Source: Trebonia kvetii
GTDB taxonomy: Bacteria; Actinomycetota; Actinomycetes; Streptosporangiales; Streptosporangiaceae
Length of the DNA stretch: 64,000 nt
NCBI RefSeq assembly: GCF_007827045.1
Contig: NZ_RPFW01000006.1
Span: forward strand, 372,001 to 436,000
Direction: 5' to 3'
In this document: positions 37,126-45,943 of the stretch, in pieces
How the letters are laid out: every line of letters starts with the position of its first letter
Numbering within the stretch: position 1 is the first letter of the stretch
Translations under genes and position numbers: made by a program
Notes under the pieces: model-generated
Told to the model about the DNA's origin: nothing
What the model saw: only the letters and a program-made list of their open reading frames with translations
Databases searched by the model: none

Positions 37126-38427
37126 ATGGCCGACCACGGCGGACGGGAATCGGTCGCCGCGGTGTGGCGGATCGAGTCTGCGCGGATCGTCGGTGCGCTC
37201 GCCCGGTACACCGGAGACTTCGCCCTTGCCGAGGATCTCGCCCAGGAGGCGTTCGCCGAGGCACTCGTGACCTGGCCACGCGATGGCGTGCCAGGCAATC
37301 CCGCCGGGTGGCTGCTCACCGTCGGCCGCCGACGCGCGATCGACGCGTTCCGGCGTCGCTCCGCGCTCGACGAAAGGTACGCCGCCCTCGCCCGTGACCT
37401 GGGCGAGGGCGGCATCACCGCGGGGAGGCCGCCCGGCGGCGATGCCAGCGTTGGCGATAGCGCGGACGTGCTGTGGGATCCGGATCAGATCGACGATGAC
37501 GTGCTTGCGCTGGTGTTCATCTCCTGCCACCCGCTGCTGTCGAGGGAGGCCCGGGTGGCGCTCACGCTGCGGGTCATCGGCGGCCTGACGAGCGACGAGA
37601 TCGCCAGGGCGTTTCTCGTCCCCGCCGCGACCGTGCAGGCTCGGATCACCCGGGCGAAGAAGGCCCTGGCGGCGGCCCGTGTCCCGTTCGGCGTGCCGCC
37701 CGCGGCCGAGCGGGCGCAACGGCTGGGCTCGGTGCTCAGCGTGATCTACCTGATCTTCACCGAGGGGTCGTCGGCTAGCTTCGGCGGGGACCTGATCCGC
37801 TTCGACCTCGCGGCGGAGGCGCAGCGTCTCGCCCGCGTTCTCGCGCGACTCATGCCGGACGAGTCCGAGGTGCACGGCCTGCTCGCGCTGCTCGAGCTGA
37901 CCGCGGCCCGATTTCCGGCCCGCACCGGCACGGACGGCGAGCCGGTCCTGCTTGAGCAGCAGGACCGGGCTCGCTGGGATCACGCCGCGATCCGCCGTGG
38001 ACGGGCCGCGCTCGCCCGCGCGCAGCAGACAGGCCACGGCCTTGGCGCGTACGGCCTGCAGGCGGCGATCGCGGAATGCCATGCCGTCGCCCCGTCGGTC
38101 GGTGCGACCGACTGGCAGCGCGTCGTGATCCTGTACGAGGCGCTCGGCATGCTCGCCCCGTCACCGGTGGTCGAACTCAACCGCGCGGTGGCGGTCGCAA
38201 TGGCCCGCGGACCGGCGGAGGGGTTGCTCATCGTGGACCAGTTGGTCGCCGACGGCGCGCTTTCCGGATCGCACCTGCTGCCGAGCGTTCGCGGAGAACT
38301 GCTCGCCCGCCTCGACCGGGGTAACGAGGCGCAGGCCGAACTGGAACGCGCCGCCGCACTGTGCGGCAACGAACGGGAGCGCACAGTCCTGCGCCGGAAG
38401 ATCGCCGAGATCGCGAAGACGGCATAA
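37126..38427 (+). CDS. ECF42 sigma factor, second copy
   Basis: 433 residues from ATG 37126. Region 2: GDFALAEDLAQEAFAEAL, then NPAGWLLTVGRRRAIDAFRR; region 4: LTSDEIARAFLVPAATVQAR. C-terminal DUF6596/TPR tail: VIYLIFTEGSSAS, then PSPVVELNRAVAVAMARGPA. Same family as the gene at 26490 but clearly diverged, so probably not a recent duplication. Likely serves a different signal. Confidence 0.93.
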   Translation: MADHGGRESVAAVWRIESARIVGALARYTGDFALAEDLAQEAFAEALVTWPRDGVPGNPAGWLLTVGRRRAIDAFRRRSALDERYAALARDLGEGGITAGRPPGGDASVGDSADVLWDPDQIDDDVLALVFISCHPLLSREARVALTLRVIGGLTSDEIARAFLVPAATVQARITRAKKALAAARVPFGVPPAAERAQRLGSVLSVIYLIFTEGSSASFGGDLIRFDLAAEAQRLARVLARLMPDESEVHGLLALLELTAARFPARTGTDGEPVLLEQQDRARWDHAAIRRGRAALARAQQTGHGLGAYGLQAAIAECHAVAPSVGATDWQRVVILYEALGMLAPSPVVELNRAVAVAMARGPAEGLLIVDQLVADGALSGSHLLPSVRGELLARLDRGNEAQAELERAAALCGNERERTVLRRKIAEIAKTA

Positions 38428-38710
38428 TTCCCTGACCGTCGGCCGAGGTGCCAGCCGTGCCAGCGGGGAGCGTCCGCGGGTACCTGGCCCGTGGGCGTGG
38501 CGATACGAGAAAACGTTGCGCTGGTCATGCTGGACATCCTTCTTGTGGTCTCGCTGCGGAAAGACCGGCGCACGTCAAGGCTCCCACGTCGGGGAGCCGG
38601 TCTGGTTAGGCCCCGCCGTGGCAGCGAAGAAGAAGGAGTCCGAATGCGAGCGTGGGGAAGAACCCAGCACTCTCTCTCTATCGGACCGGAACGCGATATC
38701 GTGCCGCTCG

Positions 38711-39199
38711 CTAGTCGGCGGCAACGCGGATGATCGAGCCGCCGGTCAGCGTGACCAGGTCATCGAGGGTCAGCGGCATCACCGTGTGCGGAGTTCCCGC
38801 CGCCGCCCAGAGGGTCGCGTAGTCGCGCAGCGCCTCGTCGATCACGGTGCGCACGCGCGCCGGGTGCCCGACCGGCGCGACGCCGCCGATGGCCTGCCCG
38901 GTGATGTCCCGCACCTGCTTGGCGCTGGCCATCGACACCTCATCGGCGCCTGCCTCCTTGGCGAGCACGCCGGTGTCCACCCGGTGCCTGCCGCTCGTCA
39001 TGACGAGCAGCGGTTCGCCGTCCGCGAGAAACACCAGGCTGCTCGCGATGGCGCCGACCTCGCAGCCGAGCGCCGCCGCAGCCTCGGCGGCGGTGCGAGC
39101 CGAGTCAGGGAGCACGCGCACCTGGGCCGTCACTCCGGCGTCGCTGAGGTGCTGCCGCACGATCTGGCTGCGGGCCGGCAACTGCCGGTCATCGGTCAT
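38711..39199 (-). CDS. YbaK/EbsC aminoacyl-tRNA deacylase-type protein
   Basis: 162 residues. YbaK domain: AAEAAAALGCEVGAIASSLV, a conserved Lys in the ASAKQVRDITG segment (editing-site lysine of the INS superfamily), and GGVAPVGHPARVRTVIDEAL. These proteins clear mischarged Cys/Ala-tRNA-Pro. Its start overlaps the XRE-cupin stop by 11 bp, so the regulator and the deacylase form one operon. Confidence 0.9.
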   Translation of the reverse strand: MTDDRQLPARSQIVRQHLSDAGVTAQVRVLPDSARTAAEAAAALGCEVGAIASSLVFLADGEPLLVMTSGRHRVDTGVLAKEAGADEVSMASAKQVRDITGQAIGGVAPVGHPARVRTVIDEALRDYATLWAAAGTPHTVMPLTLDDLVTLTGGSIIRVAAD

Positions 39200-39749
39200 C
39201 GGTCATCGTCCCTTCACTGGTTGCCTGACTTGGGTAGTGCATGAGCAGGACCACGTCGGCGGGGGCGCCGAGAGCGGCGAACTGGTGCGGCACGTCGCCG
39301 CGGTAGCGCAGGCTCTCACCCTCGGCCAGTTCCCGCTCCGCGCCGGCGCAGCCGGCGCGGACCCGGCCGCGGACCACGGTCACGGTCTCGAGCACGCCAG
39401 GCGCGTGCGCGGCCGACTCCTGCCTCCGCTCGGTGAGCGCGGCGCGGTACACCTCGACCAGGTACCGCTCCATCGGCCACCTGCCAAGCAGCGTGGCCGT
39501 GACCGAGTCGCCCTCGACCTGCGCCCCCGCGGCGGCGGCGCCGTCGGGCATCAGCGCGCCGAGCGGCGCGCCAAGCGCGGTCGTCAGCGCGAAGAGCGTG
39601 TCGAGCCGCGCGCCGCGCCGATCGTTCTCCAGCTCCGAGATCGTGCCCTTGCCGACGCCGCTGCGCCGCGACAGCTCAGAGAGGGAACAGTCGCGCTCGG
39701 CGCGCAACCGCCGCAGCCTCGTCCCCAGCGTCTCGCCCGCGGCCATCAT
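39189..39749 (-). CDS. XRE-cupin transcriptional regulator
   Basis: 186 residues. HTH_XRE at ~7-63 (LRRLRAERDCSLSELSRRSG, then GKGTISELENDRRGARLDTL); cupin_2 domain at ~110-180 (VTVVRGRVRAGCAGAERELA, then YRGDVPHQFAALG). The cupin probably senses a small ligand. A perfect 18-bp palindrome lies 8-25 bp upstream of the start and is the probable autoregulatory site. Confidence 0.92.
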   Translation of the reverse strand: MMAAGETLGTRLRRLRAERDCSLSELSRRSGVGKGTISELENDRRGARLDTLFALTTALGAPLGALMPDGAAAAGAQVEGDSVTATLLGRWPMERYLVEVYRAALTERRQESAAHAPGVLETVTVVRGRVRAGCAGAERELAEGESLRYRGDVPHQFAALGAPADVVLLMHYPSQATSEGTMTDDR

Positions 39750-39756
39750 TCACCAC

Positions 39757-39774
39757 CGTTCTGTTAACAGAACG
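39757..39774. promoter_or_regulatory. Perfect 18-bp palindrome, XRE-cupin operator
   Basis: CGTTCTGTTAACAGAACG is fully self-complementary and AT-rich compared with its surroundings. It sits immediately upstream of the XRE-cupin gene, where binding would block its own transcription. Confidence 0.7.
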
Positions 39775-39814
39775 ATGTTACACCAATAGCGTCCGCGAAC
39801 TCGTCATGGGGATC

Positions 39815-39840
39815 GTAAGGAGGGTTGGGTACCTCCTAAC
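39815..39840. terminator. Hairpin, possible terminator
   Basis: GTAAGGAGG and CCTCCTAAC pair with one mismatch around an 8-nt loop. It lies between the XRE-cupin promoter region and the 3' end of the broken MFS gene and could end the MFS transcript (minus strand). Confidence 0.35.
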
Positions 39841-39924
39841 GATCCACCATGAGCCGTCGGCAGGACGCGGGCCTGTGATCGTGAGAAGCGAGGCTGCCGG
39901 GCGCGGGGGGCGCGGCGGGCGGGG

Positions 39925-41348
39925 TCAGGCGGAGCCACGAACCCGTTCGGTGCTGTCCTGGTGGTGGAAGCCGACGGGCTCGGCATCGGTGACCTGCTGC
40001 GGCCTGGCAGGCGTGATGGCGAGCGCGCCGAGCGCGGCGAGCAGCGCGAAACCGGCGCAGGCGGCGATCGCCGGCCGGAAGCCGTCAGTGACGCTCACCG
40101 GGGTGCCGAGGTGCCCGTATGCGGCGAACACGGCGCTGGCGACCGCGATCGCGAAGACGGCGCCGAACCGCTGCATCATGTAGTTGATCCCGGACGCCTT
40201 GCCGAGCTCGTGCGGCGCGACGGCGTTCAGCACGGCTGTCGGCACGGTCGGCAGCGCCATCGAGACCCCGACGCCGGCGATCAGCAGTGCGACATCGAGC
40301 TCGGTCCAGCTGGTGGCGAGCGATCCCCTGACGGCGACCCAGACGAATCCCGCGCCCTGCAGGAAGAGCCCGGTCACCATGACCGGCCGCCGGCCGATGC
40401 GGTCGGAGGCGGCGCCCGCGATCGGCGAGATCAGCATCGGCATAGCGAAGGGGCGAACTGGAACTCCTGGGTGACGAGAAAGCCCGCGGCGAAGATCGCG
40501 CCAGACATCAGGAAGGTGGCGGCATTGCCGATCGCGAAGGCGCGGCTGCGGAACAGGCGCAGCGGGATCATCGGCTCGCTCACCTGCTGTTCCCAGGCGG
40601 CGAATGCGGCGAGCAGGACGACGCCGCCTGCCAGGCAGCCGATGATCTCGGCGCTCGCCCAGCCCGCCTGGTTAGCGCGCACCAGGGCCCACACGATGGC
40701 GACGACGCCGCCGGTGAGCAGCGTGACGCCGCCCGGGTCGAGCCGCCCAGTCGCGCCGCGGCTCTCCGGGAGCAGCCGCATCGCGAGCGGCAGTGCGGCG
40801 GCACCGATCGGCACGTTGATCCAGAAGATCCAGTGCCAGTCGATCCCCTGGGTGACCGCGCCGCCGATGATCGGGCCCATCGCGACCGCGAGGCCGGCCA
40901 GCCCGCCGTAGATGCCGACGATCATGCCGCGGCGTTCCGCGGGGAAGGCAGAGGTGAGGATGGTGAGGCTGAGCGGCAGCACGATCGCGCCGCCAAGCCC
41001 CTGCAAGGTGCGGGCGGCGATAAGCGCGTTGACGTTCGGCGCGAGCGCGCAGACCGCCGACGCGACGGTGAACACGACGAGGCCGAAATTGAAGACCCGG
41101 CGGCGGCCGAAGCGGTCGCCCGCCGCGGCCGCGGTGATGATGCCTGCCGCGAACGCGATGTTGTAGGCAGTCAGCGTCCACTGCAGCGACGCAAGGCCGA
41201 CGTGCAGGTCGCGCTGCATGCGCGGCAGCGCGGTGATGACCACCACCGAGTCCAGCACGACCATGAAGTAGGCGGTCGAGGTCAGGCCGAGCACCCAGCC
41301 TAGGCCCGGCCCGGCGGCGCGCGCGATATCCGGATTGCCTGCGGTCAT
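39925..41348 (-). pseudogene. DHA2-type MFS exporter, internal deletion with frameshift
   Basis: The first frame (from 41348) encodes helices 1-9: VVLDSVVVITALPRMQRDLH, GDRFGRRRVFNFGLVVFTVA, then ends after FLVTQEFQFAPS. The second frame takes up at PMLISPIAGAASDRIGRRPV and runs to the natural end. The family normally has about 20 residues between (a GYSPLxxGLRxLP motif), so roughly 60 bp plus a frame change are lost near 40440-40450. It is divergent from an ECF sigma gene, repeating the arrangement at 7-9.6 kb. Confidence 0.8.
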
Positions 41349-41490
41349 GGTTCTGGTCCCTCCAAGTCGGCGACATGCGGCTTGTTTGTGCTGCTACTCA
41401 TGGAGACACCGGCACGCGGCGAGAGTTGGCGCGCCCAGTTCGCGCACGGGACGGTGTCAGTACCTGAAGGAGCCGCAGAGAGGGGATCTG

Positions 41491-42498
41491 GTGAGCACGG
41501 AGCTGATGGAACGGGCCAGGGCCGGCGACGAGCAGGCGTTCGGCGAACTCGTCGGCCCGCACCGGCGCGAGCTGCAGGTGCACTGCTACCGGATACTCGG
41601 CTCGGCCCTCGACGCGGAGGACGCGCTCCAGGAGACCCTGCTCGCGGCCTGGCAGGGGCTTGCCGGGTTCGAGGGCCGGTCCTCGCTGCGGGTCTGGCTG
41701 TTCCAGATCGCAACGAGGCGCTGCCTGAACGCGCTGCGCTCGGCGAGCAGGCGGCCGGCGGTCGCCTGGCCGCCGCCGGGCGTGGTCGGGCTGCCAGAGC
41801 CAACAAGGATCGATGAGGTGACCTGGCTTGAGCCGTACCCGGACGTGCTGCTTGCGGGACTCGCCGACGCCGCGCCAGGCCCCGAGGCACGGTACGAGGC
41901 CAGGGAAGCGATCTCGGTGGCCTTCGTCACCGCCCTGCAGCTGCTGCCCCCACGGCAGCGCGCCGTGCTGATCCTGCGCGACGTGCTCGGCTTCCGCGCG
42001 AGCGAGGCCGCGGGGATACTCGACTGCACCGAGGAGTCGGTGACAAGCGCGCTCAAGCGGGCCAGGGCCGCGCTGCGTTTTCAGCATGCGTCCGCCGCCG
42101 GACCGCCACCGCCAGGTTCGGCGCAGGAGCGGGATCTCGTGCAGCGGTTCACGCAGGCCTACGAGGCGGGCGACGTGGACCGGGTCGTCGCCCTGCTCAC
42201 CGAGGACGCCTGGCTGATCATGCCGCCGGTGCCGCTGCGGTACCAGGGACGCGAGGTGGCCGCACGGTTCATGGCGGCGACCGCGTTCCGGCCGGGTCGC
42301 TCGGCTCGCCTGGTGCCGACAAGGGCCAACGGCCAGCCCGCTTTTGGCCTCTACGTCCGCGACCCGCAGTCGGGGGTCGCGCGGGCCAACGGGCTTATCG
42401 TGCTCGCCCTGGCCGGCGGCCAGGTCAGCGTCTTGACCGGATTCCTAGACAACAGCACGCTGCCGCTGTTCGGGCTGCCGCGGACGCTGCCCGACTGA
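41491..42498 (+). CDS. ECF sigma factor with SnoaL-like tail, second copy
   Basis: 335 residues; start at GTG 41491 after GAGAGGGG. Region 2: HCYRILGSALDAEDALQETL, then VWLFQIATRRCLNALR; linker WLEPYPDVLLAG; region 4: LLPPRQRAVLILRDVLGFRA, then SVTSALKRARAAL. SnoaL-like domain from ~215 with RANGQPAFGLYV. Same family as the gene at 8627. Its divergent exporter is broken here, so its regulon may be partly lost. Confidence 0.92.
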   Translation: MSTELMERARAGDEQAFGELVGPHRRELQVHCYRILGSALDAEDALQETLLAAWQGLAGFEGRSSLRVWLFQIATRRCLNALRSASRRPAVAWPPPGVVGLPEPTRIDEVTWLEPYPDVLLAGLADAAPGPEARYEAREAISVAFVTALQLLPPRQRAVLILRDVLGFRASEAAGILDCTEESVTSALKRARAALRFQHASAAGPPPPGSAQERDLVQRFTQAYEAGDVDRVVALLTEDAWLIMPPVPLRYQGREVAARFMAATAFRPGRSARLVPTRANGQPAFGLYVRDPQSGVARANGLIVLALAGGQVSVLTGFLDNSTLPLFGLPRTLPD

Positions 42499-42518
42499 AA
42501 GCGCGCCGGACACGACCG

Positions 42519-42553
42519 GGCCGCCAGGGGGCTGCAAGCTTCCCCTGGCGGCC
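42519..42553 (+). terminator. Terminator of the ECF sigma gene
   Basis: GGCCGCCAGGGG and CCCCTGGCGGCC form a perfect 12-bp stem with an 11-nt loop, 20 bp after the sigma stop codon. Confidence 0.75.
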
Positions 42554-42612
42554 GGCCGCCCTCGTTGCGGATGGCCACGGGCGACGGGTTAGACATCCCA
42601 AGGGCTTAGATG

Positions 42613-43845
42613 TCAAGCTGCGAGGGGTTCGGTGTTTGCGGCGCCTGGCCAGGCGGTTGCCTCGTCGTAGCGGGTACCGGTCTTCAGGCAGCCGTGCAGG
42701 ATGCCGACGAGGCGGTTGCTGAGCTGGCGGAGTGCGGAGTTGTAGCCGAGGCCGCGGGCGCGCTGCTTGTCGTAGTAGGCGCGGGCTCCTGGTGATGCGC
42801 TCAGCGCGGAGAGGGCCTGGGACTGCAGGGCGTCGGCTAGCCGGTCGTTGCGGATGAACCGTGCCAGGACGACCTTGCTGCGCCCGGATGCGCGGGTGAT
42901 GGGGCTGGAGCCGGCGTAGTTCTTGCGGGCCTTGGCGGAGGCGTAGCGGCCGGGCGCGTCCCCGAACTCGGCGAGCACCCGGGAGCCGTTGACGGTACCG
43001 ATGCCGGGCTGGGACAGGTAGACCTCAGCGTCCGGGTGCTGCAGAAAATGTGCCTCCACCTGGGCTTCCAGCTGCGCGATCTGCTCGTTGAGCACGGTCA
43101 GGACGGCGACGGCGGCCTGCACGGCCGCGGCGTAGGCGGCGGTGACCTGGGCGGGCTGGGCCGGCTGCGGGACGCGCAGCGCGTCCTTGATCGCGGCGGC
43201 CCTGGCGGGCACGTCGCGGCGGCGGGCCCGTCTCAGCGCGGCGCTGACCTGAGCGAGAGTCAGCTTCGCCGCGGCCGCCGGATCAGGGGCCCGGGCCAGC
43301 AGCTCCAGGGTGTCAGCGCCGGTCAGGCCCAGGCCGGCGAAGGCCGCCAGCGCGGCGGGGAAGAACTCCAGCAGCGCCGAGCGCAGCCGCAGGGTATGCC
43401 GGGTGCGTTCCCAGATCAGCGTCTGGTGCGCCCGGGCGACCACCTTGATCGCCTGCCCGGCGGCGGTGTCGGCAGCCACGGCACGCAGCTGGTGCCGCTC
43501 AGTGCGCACCATGTCGGCCAGGGCGTGCGCGTCGGCGGCATCGCTCTTGGCCCCGGACAGGTTGTAGCGTTCCTTGAACCGCGCGACCTGCTTGGGGTTG
43601 AGCCCGTACACCTGGTAGCCGGCCGCGGTCAGTGCCTGCACCCACAGTCCCCGGTCGGTCTCGATCGCCACGACCACCTCGCCGGGATCGCCGTCCTGGC
43701 CCAGGTGCGCGGCGATCAGCTCATGCAGCCGGGCGATCCCGGCCGCGCCTTCCGGCAGCCGCCGGGCGGCCAGCTTGCGGCCCGTCTCGTCCTGGATCTC
43801 CACATCGTGGTGATCCTCGGCCCAGTCATCCCCGACGAACAGCAA
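42613..43845 (-). CDS. IS110 family transposase (DEDD recombinase)
   Basis: 410 residues from TTG 43845 (GAGGAG site). N-terminal RuvC-like DEDD domain: GDDWAEDHHDVEI (first Asp), VVVAIETDRGLW (Glu), SGAKSDAADAHALADM (last two Asp). C-terminal Tnp_20 domain: YLSQPGIGTVNGSRVLAEFG, then YAGSSPITRASGRSKVVL with the conserved serine. IS110 elements lack inverted repeats and use a structured bridge RNA to choose donor and target DNA. The gene is full length, so the element may be active. Confidence 0.95.
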   Translation of the reverse strand: MLFVGDDWAEDHHDVEIQDETGRKLAARRLPEGAAGIARLHELIAAHLGQDGDPGEVVVAIETDRGLWVQALTAAGYQVYGLNPKQVARFKERYNLSGAKSDAADAHALADMVRTERHQLRAVAADTAAGQAIKVVARAHQTLIWERTRHTLRLRSALLEFFPAALAAFAGLGLTGADTLELLARAPDPAAAAKLTLAQVSAALRRARRRDVPARAAAIKDALRVPQPAQPAQVTAAYAAAVQAAVAVLTVLNEQIAQLEAQVEAHFLQHPDAEVYLSQPGIGTVNGSRVLAEFGDAPGRYASAKARKNYAGSSPITRASGRSKVVLARFIRNDRLADALQSQALSALSASPGARAYYDKQRARGLGYNSALRQLSNRLVGILHGCLKTGTRYDEATAWPGAANTEPLAA

Positions 43846-44110
43846 CGTCTCAGTTCTCCTCGCATCACGACCACGAAACGACCGGCCACGGCAGCCTGCG
43901 GGAGAACGGCTCGCACCCTAATGGATCAGTGCTCACGCCGCGAGCGGCGGGCACGACAGCCCAACAGCGGTCATGTCTCCCGGACTCACTGGCAGGGGCA
44001 CGGTCTAACCCTAGGACTCACGTGCTCCTGGGGGTGTGCAGTGCTCACCCGCCAGCGGCTGCCGGACCGAGTCTGCACCCCTGCGAACTCCCGCTCCTCA
44101 CGGGGCTGGT
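43846..44110 (-). ncRNA. Candidate IS110 bridge RNA region
   Basis: About 265 bases without a gene lie directly upstream of the IS110 recombinase, where IS110-group elements carry the long non-coding end that yields the bridge RNA. It contains a hairpin GGGTGtGCAgtgCTcACCC-like element near 44031-44049 and two direct copies of CAGTGCTCAC (43927-43936 and 44039-44048). Exact RNA ends and the boundary of the element are not determined. Confidence 0.45.
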
Positions 44111-44142
44111 GTTCTACGCGGGACTGACCCGGCTAACTCCCA

Positions 44143-44982
44143 TTAGGGGTGCTGGACTGGGACGCCCGGGGTGCGGCCCCACTCCGCCCATGACCCGTCG
44201 TAGACCCGCACGTTGTCCCTGCCGAGCAGCTGGGTGAGCGCGAACCAGGCGGTCGCGGCCCGGCCGCCAATCGTGCAGTAGGTGATGAGCTCGTCGTCGC
44301 CGTCGAGGTCGACCGCGGAAAAGACGCGGTGCAGTTCGGCGGCGGTGCGGAACGAGCCGTCGGGGTTGCACAGGCCGTCGACGGGCTGGTGGACGGCCGA
44401 CGGCACGTGGCCCGCCCGGCCGTCGGGGTCCATGCCGCCGGATGGCCAGAAGCGCTCCCCCTGGTATTCGGCCGCGGACCGGACGTCGAGCAGCGTGGTG
44501 CCCGGCCGGCCGATGGCCTCGCGCACGCCAGCGAGGTCCGCCCGGATGCGCGGGTCCTGCTTGCCGAGGCAGAAGGTGCCCGCGGCTGGGTCGCTCGCGA
44601 CGCTGCTCCTCGGCAGGCCCCCGGCCTGCCATGTGTCCCGTGAGCAGTCCAGGATGCGCACGTCCCGGTGCCCGTAGAGCCGCATCAGCCAGAAGCCGAC
44701 GGCGGGCGCGTACCCGTAGAACACCACCGTGGAGTCCGGGCCGATCCCGGAGCGCGCGACAAGTGCCTGGAACTCCGCGGTGCTCCTGCTGCGGTACTGC
44801 TCGTCCTTCAGGTCGGTGTAGACGTTCCACAGCGTGGCGCCATTGATGTGCCAGTCGTTGTAGGCCGCCGCGCTGACGTCGACCTCGATGACCCGCACTT
44901 GCGGATCGTCCAGCCGGGCAGCGAGCCATCGCTGGTCGACGAGCACCTGCCCGGTTGCGCTGGTGTCATATGCGGTCTTCAT
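44143..44982 (-). CDS. Two-domain thiosulfate sulfurtransferase (rhodanese)
   Basis: 279 residues; ATG after GGAGG. Two rhodanese domains: the first with VRVIEVDVSAAAYNDWHING and inactive-type loop, the second with VRSAAEYQGE and the active-site cysteine in ITYCTIGGRAATAWFALTQL. It transfers sulfur from thiosulfate to an acceptor such as cyanide or a thiol. Three direct repeats with a 21-bp period lie in its promoter region, downstream of a SARP gene, suggesting SARP control. Confidence 0.92.
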   Translation of the reverse strand: MKTAYDTSATGQVLVDQRWLAARLDDPQVRVIEVDVSAAAYNDWHINGATLWNVYTDLKDEQYRSRSTAEFQALVARSGIGPDSTVVFYGYAPAVGFWLMRLYGHRDVRILDCSRDTWQAGGLPRSSVASDPAAGTFCLGKQDPRIRADLAGVREAIGRPGTTLLDVRSAAEYQGERFWPSGGMDPDGRAGHVPSAVHQPVDGLCNPDGSFRTAAELHRVFSAVDLDGDDELITYCTIGGRAATAWFALTQLLGRDNVRVYDGSWAEWGRTPGVPVQHP

Positions 44983-45056
44983 GAGAACCTCCCCGCGATC
45001 GGATGTCTTGGGGCTGTTCTACGGCGGTGGCATTGTCGCGACGTTGCGCTGACGTT

Positions 45057-45110
45057 GGCGAAACCTTGGCGGCGGGCGGCGAAACCCTGGTGGCAGGCGG
45101 CGAAGCCTGG
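45057..45110. promoter_or_regulatory. Three direct repeats, possible SARP binding array
   Basis: GGCGAAACCTTGG (45057), GGCGAAACCCTGG (45078) and GGCGAAGCCTGG (45099) are spaced exactly 21 bp apart, two helical turns. A weaker fourth copy may start at 45035. SARP-family activators bind direct heptamer repeats at 11- or 22-bp period, so a SARP site is plausible, 75 bp upstream of the rhodanese gene. Confidence 0.5.
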
Positions 45111-45130
45111 ACGCGTCGGGGCGAGCGGGC

Positions 45131-45880
45131 TCAGGTCGTGGCGAGCAGCTGTTCGTAAAGCTCGCGGGTGGCCGGGCTCGGCGATACCCCGAGCTGATCG
45201 CGCAGGCATTCGCTGAGGTGACCGTAGACCTCGAGCGCCTCGGCGAGATTGTCCTGCGCCGCGAGCGCCCGCATCAGGTAGCGGTAGCCGCTCTCCCGCA
45301 GCGGCGCCAGCCGGGTGAGCTGACGGCCGGCCCGGATCGCGCTGGCGATCTCGGTACCGCCGAGGCCGATCCCGCTGGCCGCGTAGCACTCGAGCGCCCG
45401 CAGCCGGAATTCGGTGAGCTGGTTCCTGATCTCGCCGATCCACGGGGCGTCCTCGCCGGGCAGGATGTCCCGCTCCGACACGAAAAGGGCGGTAAGCGCG
45501 GGACCCCAGGCTCGCGCCCAGTCCTGCTGCGCCACCGCGGATTCCGCCCGGTGCACCGCGTCGAATGCGGCCTCCAGGTCGACCCAGGCGTCCGGCAGGC
45601 ACAGCCGGAGCGTGGAGCGCCCCTCCACGGTGCCAGGACCGAAGACCTTGCGCAGCTTGGAAAGCAGCGGATTGAGGCGGGCGTCGACCGCGTCGGGGTC
45701 CGGCTCAAGCCACAGGGCCTCGGCCATTTCGTCACGCGGAACCAGCCGGTGACGGTTGACCACGAGATACGTGAAGAGGAGCCGCCCCTGGCGGCCTGGC
45801 AGCAGCGCGTCGAGACGCTGGCCGTCGCGCTCAACGACAAGCGCCCCGCAGATCTCGATGCGCACGGACCCCAAGGTCAC
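45131..45880 (-). CDS. SARP-type (BTAD) transcriptional activator
   Basis: 249 residues from GTG 45880. OmpR-like winged helix (~1-95): IEICGALVVERDGQRLDALL, GRQGRLLFTYLVVNRHRLVP, then DARLNPLLSKLRKVFG. Bacterial transcriptional activation domain (~100-245): LRLRALECYAASGIG, LAEALEVYGHLSECLRDQLG then PSPATRELYEQLL. Small SARP of AfsR/RedD type. Neighbouring rhodanese gene is a likely target. Confidence 0.92.
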   Translation of the reverse strand: MTLGSVRIEICGALVVERDGQRLDALLPGRQGRLLFTYLVVNRHRLVPRDEMAEALWLEPDPDAVDARLNPLLSKLRKVFGPGTVEGRSTLRLCLPDAWVDLEAAFDAVHRAESAVAQQDWARAWGPALTALFVSERDILPGEDAPWIGEIRNQLTEFRLRALECYAASGIGLGGTEIASAIRAGRQLTRLAPLRESGYRYLMRALAAQDNLAEALEVYGHLSECLRDQLGVSPSPATRELYEQLLATT

Positions 45881-45943
45881 GCCAACATCGTTTCACTAAG
45901 CTTGCAGTACATCCACCAGTAGCTGCCCCGATGGAGGTGCGCG

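Larger units (their letters stand above)
42590..44125 (-). mobile_element. IS110-family insertion sequence (approximate limits)
   Basis: The recombinase gene plus its ~265-bp upstream non-coding end. Limits are estimates because IS110 elements have no terminal inverted repeats. The left limit is placed after the sigma gene's terminator; the right limit before the end of the rhodanese gene. Confidence 0.6.

Noticed and set aside
38428-38710. Possible gene between the ECF42 and YbaK genes
   Set aside because: One frame shows a short hydrophobic run (LVMLDILLVVSLR) but lacks a ribosome site and conserved features.
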